Assembly (NCBI RefSeq): GCF_902652685.1
Contig: NZ_CACRUY010000001.1
Span: 1 to 64,000 of the forward strand
Direction: 5' to 3'
Source: Mycobacterium sp. Marseille-P9652
GTDB taxonomy: Bacteria > Actinomycetota > Actinomycetes > Mycobacteriales > Mycobacteriaceae
DNA length: 64,000 bases
Below are positions 57,042 to 64,000 of this stretch, in pieces. Positions within the stretch are counted from its first letter, which is position 1. Every line of letters begins with the position of its first letter. The notes under the pieces were generated by a model. That model saw only the letters and a program-made list of their open reading frames with translations. It was not told the DNA's origin and searched no databases. The position numbers and the translations under genes were made by a program.

Positions 57042-57713
57042 TCAGTCCGGCGGCGCCTCCGGCGTTGATTTGTGCTGGCCAGGCTGCTGGTCGAGCCTTG
57101 AGGCGAACACCGCCGCCTGGGTGCGCCGCTCCATGCCGAGCTTGGCCAGCAGACGCGACACGTAGTTCTTGACCGTCTTCTCGGCGAGGAACATCCGGGA
57201 AGCGATCTGCCGGTTGGTCAGGCCCTCGCTGAGCAGGCCGAGCAGCGTGCGCTCCTGCTCGGTGAGGCCCGACAGGGGGTCCTCGCGTTCCGCCGCGCCG
57301 CGCAGCTTGGCCATGAGCGCGGCGGCCGCCCGGTTGTCGAGCAGGGATTTGCCGGCGCCGACCTCCTTGATGGCGTGCGCGAGCTCCATCCCCTTGATGT
57401 CCTTGACGACGTAGCCGCTGGCGCCGGCGAGAATCGCCTCGAGCATCGCCTCGTCAGAGGTGAACGACGTGAGCATCAGGCAGCGCAGGTCGGGGTGGTC
57501 CGACACCAGGTCCCTGCACAGCTCGATGCCGTTTCCGTCCGGCAGACGCACGTCGAGTACGGCGACGTCGGGCTGCAGCGCCGGGATCCTCGCCTTCGCT
57601 TCTGAGACCGATCCGGCCTCGCCGACGATCTCCAGCTCCGGGTCCGACGCGAGGAGGTCCGCCAGACCGCGCCGAACGACCTCGTGGTCGTCGACCAGGA
57701 ACACCTTCACCAT
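57042..57713 (-). CDS. dosR: Dormancy response regulator DosR (DevR)
   Basis: This 223-residue NarL-type regulator is nearly identical over most of its length to M. tuberculosis DosR. The receiver domain has Asp8/Asp9, phospho-acceptor Asp54 ([11 protein letters not shown]) and the switch Thr/Ser in LTSFTSDEA. The LuxR-type helix-turn-helix is [20 protein letters not shown], with the C-terminal helix [20 protein letters not shown]. The last ~20 residues differ. It activates hypoxia genes through the GGGxCNNNNGNCCC palindromes seen across this window. The start overlaps no other gene; the USP gene is 98 bp upstream on the same strand. Confidence 0.97.
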   Translation of the reverse strand: MVKVFLVDDHEVVRRGLADLLASDPELEIVGEAGSVSEAKARIPALQPDVAVLDVRLPDGNGIELCRDLVSDHPDLRCLMLTSFTSDEAMLEAILAGASGYVVKDIKGMELAHAIKEVGAGKSLLDNRAAAALMAKLRGAAEREDPLSGLTEQERTLLGLLSEGLTNRQIASRMFLAEKTVKNYVSRLLAKLGMERRTQAAVFASRLDQQPGQHKSTPEAPPD

Positions 57714-57811
57714 GACGAGCCCTTCCTCCCCGCCGGGCGACGCGAGTCACCGCTCAACCGACTCAATATCCCACATCTTCATGATGGCGCAGGTTCACGA
57801 CCGGCTCGGGC

Positions 57812-58639
57812 TCACAGATGTTGCCGATTGATGATGAGCAGCGAGCATCCGGCGTCCTGCAGGATGGCGCTGCCCGCCGGCCCGACGAGTTCGCCCACGT
57901 GCTGCCTGTTGTGGCAGCCGACGACTACCAGCCCCACCGACCGGCGGTGGTCGGCCACGTACTCGAGCAGGGTGCCGTGTACGGCCGCCGTCTCGACCCG
58001 CAGCCCGGGGTCGCGCCGCTTCCACGTCGAGAGCCGCCGATCCAGGTCGGCCAGCGCCCGCCGGTCGCTCTCGGTGTCGGCCAGGCCGTCGTCGGTGACG
58101 GTCCGCCGGCACACGATCGCCTCCACCGTGGCGCCGCGCAGCTTGGCCTCCTCGACGGCGGCGCTCAGCAGGACCCCGCTGTCGGGGGATCCGTCCACCT
58201 CGACGACTACCGCGCCGGTCGGCGCGGGCGGGTGGTCGTCGCGACCCCTGATGATCGCCACCGGGCAGCGCGCCGACACCACGAGCGCCGCGGCGGTGGA
58301 ACCGACGCGGCCCCGGCGGAAGTGGCGCAAGCCGACGGCCCCCACGCAGACCATGGCCGCCGAGGCCGAGGCGCGGATCAGCGACGCGACCGCCGGCTCG
58401 TGGCACACCTCGGTCTCCAGCTCGACCGGCGTCACCGGCTTTTTGCGGGCCAGCACGGCGGTGCGGGCCTGGGCGATCGCCGTGTCCGCGGCCTGCCGGG
58501 TGTCCCCCGGCTCCACCGCGTAGAGCAGGCGCAGCGGGACGTCGCGACTGACCGCCTCGTCGACCGCCCAGAGGGCCGCCCGGATGGCGCCCTTGGAACC
58601 GTCGATGCCGGCGATGACGGGCTGCGGGTGGGCGCTCAT
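57812..58639 (-). CDS. Universal stress protein, tandem (Rv3134c/Rv2028c-like)
   Basis: This 275-residue protein has two USP-like folds: PVIAGIDGSKGAIRAALWAV with CVGAVGLRHFRRGRVGSTAA in the first, and a degenerate second half (GAVVVEVDGSPDSGVLL) ending in AGCSLLIINRQHL. It occupies the place of Rv3134c directly before dosR, while the sequence also recalls Rv2028c beside pfkB. In M. tuberculosis Rv3134c is co-transcribed with dosR. Confidence 0.9.
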   Translation of the reverse strand: MSAHPQPVIAGIDGSKGAIRAALWAVDEAVSRDVPLRLLYAVEPGDTRQAADTAIAQARTAVLARKKPVTPVELETEVCHEPAVASLIRASASAAMVCVGAVGLRHFRRGRVGSTAAALVVSARCPVAIIRGRDDHPPAPTGAVVVEVDGSPDSGVLLSAAVEEAKLRGATVEAIVCRRTVTDDGLADTESDRRALADLDRRLSTWKRRDPGLRVETAAVHGTLLEYVADHRRSVGLVVVGCHNRQHVGELVGPAGSAILQDAGCSLLIINRQHL

Positions 58640-58656
58640 GCCTACTCAGTGCCTGG

Positions 58657-59427
58657 TCAATGCCGGACGACGAGCACCGAGCAGTCGGGATAACCCACGA
58701 TGGGGTGGCAGTTCGGCGTGGCCAGGCCGGCCATCGCTTCGGCGTCGACGCTGCCCACGACGGCCAGTTCGATGGCGCTGCCGGCCGGCCCGCCCGCCCG
58801 CACGCCCGTGCCCGCCGCGACGGTCTGGACGGCGACGTCCGGGTACCGCCGCACCCAGCTGTTCAATCGCCGGTCGATCTGCCGCACGATGGCGTGGCGG
58901 CGGCGCCCCTGCTCCATGGCCTGGTGGACGACTTCGTCGTTGTCCGGCTCGTCGTTGAGGACCACGGCGATCACGCCCAGATCCGTCGGGGATCCGTCGG
59001 GGTTGGTGCGGATGACCGCGACCGGGCAGTGCGCCCGCGCCACCAGTCCGGCGGCGGTGGGGCCGAGCAGCCCGTCGCAGGCCCAGCCCCGCCGGGCGGT
59101 TCCCACACACACCATGGCCGCGGCCAGCGACTCGTCGACCAGCACCTGCGCCGGATCCCCCGAGAGGATCGCCGTGTCGACCTCGACGGGCTTGTGTTCG
59201 CTGCGCACCGCGCTCTCCGCCTGGGCCAGCGCCATCTCGCCGCGCTCGATCTCCCAGTCCGACGGCGGGTTCGGGGCGTCGTGCGCCTCGCGGCGAGCGA
59301 CCACGTACACCAGGCGCAGCGGCAGCTGGCGGCCCACCGCCTCGTCGACCGCCCACTTGGCGGCGTTCACCGCGGCGCGGGAGCCGTTGACGCCAACGAC
59401 CACCGACTTGGCGTCCAGCTCACTCAT
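58657..59427 (-). CDS. Universal stress protein
   Basis: This 256-residue USP has an intact first half (VVVGVNGSRAAVNAAKWAV; CVGTARRGWACDGLLGPTAA, in which the glycine signature is altered) and a short, degenerate second half. It lies 17 bp before the next USP and is first in the USP-USP-dosR-dosS set, behind the DosR-like box at 59488, so it is probably the leader gene of the autoregulated dosRS operon. Confidence 0.88.
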   Translation of the reverse strand: MSELDAKSVVVGVNGSRAAVNAAKWAVDEAVGRQLPLRLVYVVARREAHDAPNPPSDWEIERGEMALAQAESAVRSEHKPVEVDTAILSGDPAQVLVDESLAAAMVCVGTARRGWACDGLLGPTAAGLVARAHCPVAVIRTNPDGSPTDLGVIAVVLNDEPDNDEVVHQAMEQGRRRHAIVRQIDRRLNSWVRRYPDVAVQTVAAGTGVRAGGPAGSAIELAVVGSVDAEAMAGLATPNCHPIVGYPDCSVLVVRH

Positions 59428-59487
59428 GTCGGCTCCTGATCGGTCATCGTCGTTGTCAGGTTATTGCTGCCGGTGCACGGCGCGAAG

Positions 59488-59501
59488 GGGTCGTTAGGCC
59501 C
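59488..59501 (-). promoter_or_regulatory. DosR-like box overlapping the pfkB stop codon
   Basis: GGGTCGTTAGGCCC, flanked by a further G and C that extend the palindrome, is centred 67 bp before the first USP of the dosR operon. Its central TTA is the pfkB stop codon read on the plus strand. Confidence 0.65.
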
Positions 59502-60507
59502 CTCCTGGAATGCCGTTCGTCCCGACGTCGGCGAGGCCGGGGATCTCTTCCGGTGGGGCGACGAGCTCGAACAGCTCCTCGGTGTCGGAGCGCTCGCAGG
59601 CCGCCGTGCCGGGGGTCATCAGCATCGCGGCACCGGCGGCGATGCCGAAGGCCACGGACTTCGCCAGGGTCCATCCCCGGGTGAGGGCCACCGCGATCGC
59701 GGCGACCATCGCGTCACCTGCGCCGACGCCGCTGCCGTCGGGCATCGGGATGGCCGCGAAGCGCTGGCTGCCCTGGCGTGTCGCGAGCAGCGCGCCCGCC
59801 GAGCCCAGCGACACCAGCACCGCCTCCGCGCGGCCGCCGTCGACGAGCTCGCGGGCGGCGGCCAGCTGGTCCTCCTCGGTGTCGAGCGCGCGCCCGACGC
59901 ACTCGCCGAGCTCCCGCACGCTGGCCTTGAGCAGGAAGACCCCGGACGACACCTCCCGCAGGCCGCCGCCGGAGGTGTCGAGGATCAGGCGGGCGCCCAG
60001 CCCCCGGCACATCTCGGCGACGCGCCCGTAGAAGTCGGTCGGAACGCCGGGTGGCAGGCTGCCGCTGGCCACCACCAGTTCGGCGGAGCGTGCCGCGATG
60101 CGCAGCTCCTGCAGGCACCGCTCCTGCTCCCGCGCGGTGAGGTGTGGCCCCGGCAGGACGAACCGGTACTGCTCGCCGGTGCTCGTCTCGTTCACGGTGA
60201 AGCTTTCGCGCGTCGCGTCGCGGATCGGGATTTCCGCGAAGGGCACGCCGGCGTCGCTGAGCAGCCTCGTCACGTGGCCGCCGTGGGAGCCGCCCGCGGG
60301 AAACACCGCGAACACCGACCCGCCGAGGACGTGCGCGATCCGGGCGACGTTGATCCCCCCGCCGCCCGGGTCGTACCGGGTCGCCGAGCACCGAAGCTTC
60401 CGGGTCGGGCGGACGACGTCGACGCTGGTGGTGATGTCGAGCGCCGGGTTCATGGTCAACGTGACGATCTGCGGCCGGCTCGCGGCCGGGTCCACCGGGT
60501 TGTTCAT
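59494..60507 (-). CDS. pfkB: PfkB-family sugar kinase (6-phosphofructokinase 2, Rv2029c-like)
   Basis: This 337-residue ribokinase-superfamily enzyme phosphorylates fructose 6-phosphate or a related sugar phosphate. The substrate glycines DPGGGGINVARIAHVLGG lie near residue 47, and the catalytic Asp/anion-hole motif GSGVGAGDAMVAAI near 255. The whole sequence follows M. tuberculosis PfkB (Rv2029c), starting VTLTMNPALDITTSVDVV. It follows the Rv2030c-like gene by 19 bp, as in M. tuberculosis, so both are driven by the boxes at 62624. Confidence 0.93.
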   Translation of the reverse strand: MNNPVDPAASRPQIVTLTMNPALDITTSVDVVRPTRKLRCSATRYDPGGGGINVARIAHVLGGSVFAVFPAGGSHGGHVTRLLSDAGVPFAEIPIRDATRESFTVNETSTGEQYRFVLPGPHLTAREQERCLQELRIAARSAELVVASGSLPPGVPTDFYGRVAEMCRGLGARLILDTSGGGLREVSSGVFLLKASVRELGECVGRALDTEEDQLAAARELVDGGRAEAVLVSLGSAGALLATRQGSQRFAAIPMPDGSGVGAGDAMVAAIAVALTRGWTLAKSVAFGIAAGAAMLMTPGTAACERSDTEELFELVAPPEEIPGLADVGTNGIPGGA

Positions 60508-60526
60508 GGTCGCTCACTCACACGTG

Positions 60527-62560
60527 CTAGAGGCCGCTGGGGTAGGTTTCCGGGGTCTCGCCGGCGATCCACACGCTGGTCACCTCGAGCGGCTCCAGCG
60601 CGCGGGTGCGGTCGATGTGGATCATCGCGTCGAACTGGTCGGCGGGCCGGACGTGGAAGTAGTGGCTCTGCCGCTCGGTCTCGGGCCGGTAGATCACGCC
60701 GATGGCGCGGCCCAGGCGAACGGCGCTCAGCGGCTCGCCGGCCTCCGGGGTCAGGGCCGCCGACACCATGAACGCGCCGTTGCCCGTCTCGTGCAGCAGT
60801 TCCTCGATGCTGCCGGCCAGCGCGGGGCGGACGGCCTTGCGCTCGGCGATCCCGCCCCAGTCGCTGGCCGCGGTCACGGTCCCCGTGTACGTGCTGAACC
60901 CGATGAGCCGGGACTCCGCGCCGAACCGCTGCCGGGCGAGCTGGCCCAGCGTGAGCTGGCCGTCGGCCCACACCTCGGTCGCCCGCGCGTCGCCGACGTG
61001 AGAGTTGTGGGCCCACACGACGATTCGCGCGGACGGCGCGTCGTGATGGCGGTCCAGGTGCGCGAGCAGCGCCTCGAGGGTGTGCGCCATGTGCTTGTCG
61101 CGCAGGTTCCAGGATGTGACGCGCCCGCTGAACATCGCGCGGTAGTACACCTCCGCGTCGCGGACCGTTTGGGCGTTCTGCTCGGCGTAGAACAGTTCGT
61201 CCTCGGCCAGCAGCCCGTCGCGCCGGGCGTAGGCCAGGGCGTTGCGCTGGATCTCGACGAGTTGATCGACCGCCTGGCGTTCGCAGGAGGGCCCGGCGCC
61301 GAACGCCGCCGAGTAGCCGTAGGCCTGGCCGTCGTCGGCCGAGGCGTGGTCGAAGCACGAATAGCGTTGCCGCGCACGCCCGGCCGCCCTGGGGTCGACC
61401 TTGTCGAGGTAGCTGATCACTTCGTGCATCGAGCGGTGCAGGCTGTACAGGTCCAGGCCGTAGAAGCCGGCCTGGGACTTGGCGCCCGAGCGCAGATTGT
61501 GGTCGCGCAGCCAGCCGACGAAGTCGAGCATGACGGTGTTGCGCCACATCCACGCCGGGAAGCGCTCGAAGCCGCTCAACGCCTCGTCGGCGCCGGTGTC
61601 GTCGCCGAGCCCGCGGACGTAACGGTTCACCCGGTACGCGTCGGGCCAGTCGGCCTCCGCGGCGACGGCGCAGAAGCCCTTCTCCTCGATCAGCCACTTG
61701 GTGATGGCGGCCCGCGACTCGTAGAACTCGTGTGTGCCGTGCGAACTTTCGCCGATCAGCACCACCCGCGCGTCGCCGATCAGCTCCTCGAGCGCCTCGC
61801 GCGGCGGGACGCCGCCGGGCGAGTCGATTGCGACGGCGGCGATCACCTCGGCCGGCGTGCGCGCCGGGGGCGCCGCCGGCGCGCCGGTGGTGGGGGTGGC
61901 CAGCAGCTGGCGGACCTCCTCGTCGCCGACCTGCCGGAAGTCCCAGAACGACTCGCCGACGGCGAGGAACGGGGTGGGCATGCTGGCGCACACGACGTCG
62001 TCGACCAGCCCGGCGAATTCGCGGCAGGTGGACTCGGGGGCCGCCGGCACCGCGATCACGATGGCCGCCGGCGTGGCCTCGCGCAGCGCCTGCACGGCCG
62101 CGAACATGCTTGCCCCGGTTGCCAATCCGTCGTCGACGAGGATGACCGTCTTGCCGGTCACGTCGAGGGGCGGGCGGCCGCCGCGGTAGGCGGCCTCGCG
62201 CCGGACCAGCTCCCGGCCCTCGCGCTCGGCGATGGCGCGCAGCTTTTCCGGACCGATGCCCAGCCCCCGCACGACGTCGTCGTTGATCACCACCCGGCCG
62301 CCGCTCGCGAGCGCCCCGACCGCGAATTCCTCGTGACCCGGCGCGCCGAGCTTGCGGACGATGAAGGCGTCGAGCGGCGCGCGCAACGCCGCGGCCACCT
62401 CCCACGCCACGGGTATTCCGCCGCGCGCCAGGCCCAGGACGATGACGTCGCCGCGGTTGCGGTAGGCGCCGAGCAGGTCGGCCAGCACCCGGCCGGCCTC
62501 GCCCCGGTCGGAGAAGACGCGCCGCGGTGACCTTCGGGCGGTGTCGGCTGCGCTGGTCAT
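60527..62560 (-). CDS. Phosphoribosyltransferase/erythromycin-esterase fusion (Rv2030c-like)
   Basis: This 677-residue protein fuses an N-terminal phosphoribosyltransferase domain (about 10-220; PRPP loop [18 protein letters not shown]) with an erythromycin-esterase-like domain (about 250-660; [34 protein letters not shown], and [14 protein letters not shown] with the catalytic His). The order and sequence match M. tuberculosis Rv2030c, a DosR regulon gene of unknown substrate. The ATG at 62560 follows GGAGG by seven bases; the upstream open frame is rejected because it contains the DosR-like boxes. Confidence 0.92.
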   Translation of the reverse strand: MTSAADTARRSPRRVFSDRGEAGRVLADLLGAYRNRGDVIVLGLARGGIPVAWEVAAALRAPLDAFIVRKLGAPGHEEFAVGALASGGRVVINDDVVRGLGIGPEKLRAIAEREGRELVRREAAYRGGRPPLDVTGKTVILVDDGLATGASMFAAVQALREATPAAIVIAVPAAPESTCREFAGLVDDVVCASMPTPFLAVGESFWDFRQVGDEEVRQLLATPTTGAPAAPPARTPAEVIAAVAIDSPGGVPPREALEELIGDARVVLIGESSHGTHEFYESRAAITKWLIEEKGFCAVAAEADWPDAYRVNRYVRGLGDDTGADEALSGFERFPAWMWRNTVMLDFVGWLRDHNLRSGAKSQAGFYGLDLYSLHRSMHEVISYLDKVDPRAAGRARQRYSCFDHASADDGQAYGYSAAFGAGPSCERQAVDQLVEIQRNALAYARRDGLLAEDELFYAEQNAQTVRDAEVYYRAMFSGRVTSWNLRDKHMAHTLEALLAHLDRHHDAPSARIVVWAHNSHVGDARATEVWADGQLTLGQLARQRFGAESRLIGFSTYTGTVTAASDWGGIAERKAVRPALAGSIEELLHETGNGAFMVSAALTPEAGEPLSAVRLGRAIGVIYRPETERQSHYFHVRPADQFDAMIHIDRTRALEPLEVTSVWIAGETPETYPSGL

Positions 62561-62623
62561 GGTGATACCTCCGATGTGGCTTTCGACCCGTCCATCCGAA
62601 CAGCAGCGCGGCGATCGCCGATA

Positions 62624-62637
62624 GGGACGGAAGTCCC
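62624..62637 (-). promoter_or_regulatory. Strong DosR box upstream of the Rv2030c-like/pfkB operon
   Basis: GGGACGGAAGTCCC is the best DosR palindrome in the window, centred 70 bp before the ATG. Confidence 0.78.
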
Positions 62638-62645
62638 GCGGTCGC

Positions 62646-62659
62646 GGGTCGTTCGTCGC
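62646..62659 (-). promoter_or_regulatory. Second, weaker DosR-like box of the tandem pair
   Basis: GGGTCGTTCGTCGC lies 22 bp (start to start) from the strong box, two helical turns, and shares GGGTCGTT with the boxes at 14594 and 59488. Confidence 0.45.
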
Positions 62660-62660
62660 G

Positions 62661-62945
62661 TCAGCGGCTTTCGGCCTCCTGCCGGCCCTGGCGCGACCGG
62701 ATGGCCGCCTGGACCGCGGCGAACCGCGACCGCGCCCGCTCGTCGGCGGCCCGCTGTTCGGCGGCGGTGACGACGATCGCGTCGGGTCCCGGGAAGACGG
62801 TCGTCTCCTCACCGGTGGTGAGCCACCGGACCTGGAACGGCGGCTCACCGTCCGGCGAGCGCACCGCGGTGACCAAGCCCCGCATGTCCGGGTGCCCGAG
62901 CGTGCCGCTCTTGATCACCAGCCAGTCACCCACGTGGGCCTTCAT
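62661..62945 (-). CDS. DUF1918 protein (Rv0569/Rv2302-like)
   Basis: This 94-residue protein is all-beta for residues 1-60 ([20 protein letters not shown], then [20 protein letters not shown]) with a helical tail rich in Ala, Arg and Gln. It matches the DUF1918 family; Rv0569 in M. tuberculosis is DosR-induced and a DNA-binding role has been suggested for family members. It takes the place that hspX (Rv2031c) holds between the Rv2030c and Acg genes in M. tuberculosis. It follows the nitroreductase gene by 36 bp. Confidence 0.88.
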   Translation of the reverse strand: MKAHVGDWLVIKSGTLGHPDMRGLVTAVRSPDGEPPFQVRWLTTGEETTVFPGPDAIVVTAAEQRAADERARSRFAAVQAAIRSRQGRQEAESR

Positions 62946-62981
62946 CGACCACGCTCCAATCCTGAATCAAGACAAACGGTT

Positions 62982-63968
62982 TCAGTGCCTGATCGCCAGC
63001 ACCTCGCGCACGGGCCGCCGCGGAGTGGGCTCCGGGGGCCGCTTGGTGGCCGGCTCGACGCCCACCCGGACCAGGGCCTGCGGCACCGCCGCGGAGCCGG
63101 GCAGCAGGGAGCGGATGACGTCGCGGGCGGCCCCGACTTCCGTCAGGTGTGTCACCGTGCAGCTGGCCAGGCCCGCCATCGTGCATTCCAGCAGCACCGC
63201 CGAGAGGGCCTGACCGCAATCCAGGGCGTCCGCCCGGGTGTCCCCGGCCGTCGACAAGACGACGATTTTCGCCTCGTCATGGCCGCCGCCCGCAGCGCTT
63301 CCGGTGCGGGCCTCGCCCGGGAAACGGCGGTTGAGCTCGACGGCGGCGTTCTGGGACTCCGACGGCAACGCGCCTTCGGGTATCCCGTCCGCGCGCCGCG
63401 CCGGCGCGGTCCACCAGCCCAGCTCCTCGTGGTAGACGTCGTCGTAGCGGCGCAACGCCTCGGTCAGGCGCGACGCCTCGACCAGGCGGGGCCGCGCCTC
63501 GTCGCCGAGCACCTCGAGGGTCGCCAGATCTGCGCCGAATGCGCGGCGCAGCAACGGCTCGAACGCCGCCCAGTCCCTCGGCGCGCGGAACGGGCGCCGG
63601 TCCGTCCGGCGCCGCGAGATCGCTTCGGCGCGGTCGCGTCGGGCCGCCGCCACGTAGTCGGCCGGGGCGAAGTCGACCGAGGCGAGGTGGTCGCGGTTGT
63701 TCGGGTTCGGGAACCGGTCGACGGCGGTCTCCCAGCCGGCGGCGGCCATCGCGACCCGGAAGTGGTCGAGCACCGCCCCGCAGCTGATGATCGCCTGCCG
63801 GCCCGAGTCGTCGATGGACTCCACGAAGCGTTCCGGGTCGACGAACAGGTCGACGCCGGCGGGGCCGGCCACCCAGCGCCAGGGTTGGCTGTTGTGCAGC
63901 GAGGGTGCCCGGCACGCCAGTTCCACCGCGCTCTTGATCACGTTGGTGTCGACCACGGTCTGGGTCAT
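62982..63968 (-). CDS. acg: Acg-family nitroreductase-like protein (Rv2032-like)
   Basis: This 328-residue protein is a second member of the Acg family, with CRAPSLHNSQPWRWV at about residues 19-33 and CGQALSAVLLECTMAGLAS near 255. Its place next to the Rv2030c-like gene suggests it corresponds to Acg (Rv2032), although here it points the same way as its neighbours. Its promoter would lie past the window end; the remaining 32 bases (63969-64000) show nothing recognisable. Confidence 0.88.
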   Translation of the reverse strand: MTQTVVDTNVIKSAVELACRAPSLHNSQPWRWVAGPAGVDLFVDPERFVESIDDSGRQAIISCGAVLDHFRVAMAAAGWETAVDRFPNPNNRDHLASVDFAPADYVAAARRDRAEAISRRRTDRRPFRAPRDWAAFEPLLRRAFGADLATLEVLGDEARPRLVEASRLTEALRRYDDVYHEELGWWTAPARRADGIPEGALPSESQNAAVELNRRFPGEARTGSAAGGGHDEAKIVVLSTAGDTRADALDCGQALSAVLLECTMAGLASCTVTHLTEVGAARDVIRSLLPGSAAVPQALVRVGVEPATKRPPEPTPRRPVREVLAIRH

Positions 63969-64000
63969 CGCTTGCCGCCTCTCCGTCCGATTCGACCCTC

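Noticed and set aside
62561-62848. N-terminal extension of the Rv2030c-like protein by 96 residues.
   Set aside because: It is Arg/Ser/Pro-rich, runs through two DosR-like boxes and the DUF1918 gene, and a strong GGAGG-ATG start exists at 62560.

Overview
This window is high-GC actinobacterial DNA from a mycobacterium, probably a slow grower close to the M. avium complex. The evidence is the protein content. There is a complete DosR/DosS dormancy system with its usual partners: universal stress proteins, Acg-type nitroreductases, PfkB, the phosphoribosyltransferase/erythromycin-esterase fusion, an Rv0569-like DUF1918 protein and a Tgs1-type acyltransferase. The small heat-shock protein closely resembles the 18-kDa antigen of M. 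leprae and the M. avium complex. Species is an inference; no rRNA or tRNA gene is present, and I saw no IS element, phage gene or CRISPR array.

Layout. Positions 1-13.1 kb hold general metabolism and stress functions: a truncated DUF4190/PknH-like sensor protein, an aldo/keto reductase, an SDR, a PAS-GGDEF cyclase, a glycogen debranching enzyme, a zinc alcohol dehydrogenase, a GAF-ANTAR protein, a type-II NADH-dehydrogenase-like flavoprotein, a DUF1360 membrane protein, a MerR regulator divergent from Hsp18, and a PAS-ANTAR protein. Two clear SigF-type promoters (GGTTT-N15/16-GGGTAT) precede the debranching enzyme and the alcohol dehydrogenase. Around 14.6 kb a DosR-like box lies between a Tgs1-type wax ester/diacylglycerol acyltransferase (leftward) and a 28-kb rightward gene string with gaps of 57 bp or less.

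The rightward string (14.7-42.5 kb) encodes a GltD-like flavoprotein with a ferredoxin tail, pyruvate:ferredoxin oxidoreductase, a dihydroorotate-dehydrogenase-like protein, PEP synthase, an OtsB/GH65 fusion protein, an acyl-CoA dehydrogenase, a 2623-residue PUFA-synthase-like megasynthase (KS-AT-KS-ACP-ACP-KR-DH), and an 1844-residue single-chain acyl-CoA carboxylase laid out like eukaryotic ACC. Facing it (42.5-46.4 kb, leftward) are a nitroreductase, two ketoacyl synthase III-like proteins and an Sfp-type phosphopantetheinyl transferase, behind their own DosR-like box. My reading (inference) is one hypoxia-induced module: pyruvate is oxidised to acetyl-CoA and reduced ferredoxin, electrons pass to NAD(P), acetyl-CoA is carboxylated, a dedicated megasynthase builds a lipid, and Tgs1 may store acyl chains. 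This would be a reductive lipid sink under oxygen limitation.

Positions 46.4-64 kb are a consolidated dormancy locus. The Rv2004c-Rv2005c-Rv2006 block is followed by USPs, a GNAT protein, DosS, DosR, two more USPs, PfkB, the Rv2030c-like fusion, DUF1918 and a second Acg-type nitroreductase. In M. tuberculosis these lie at several separate loci. DosR-like palindromes, several in tandem, lie in most of the intergenic gaps here; one overlaps the pfkB stop codon.
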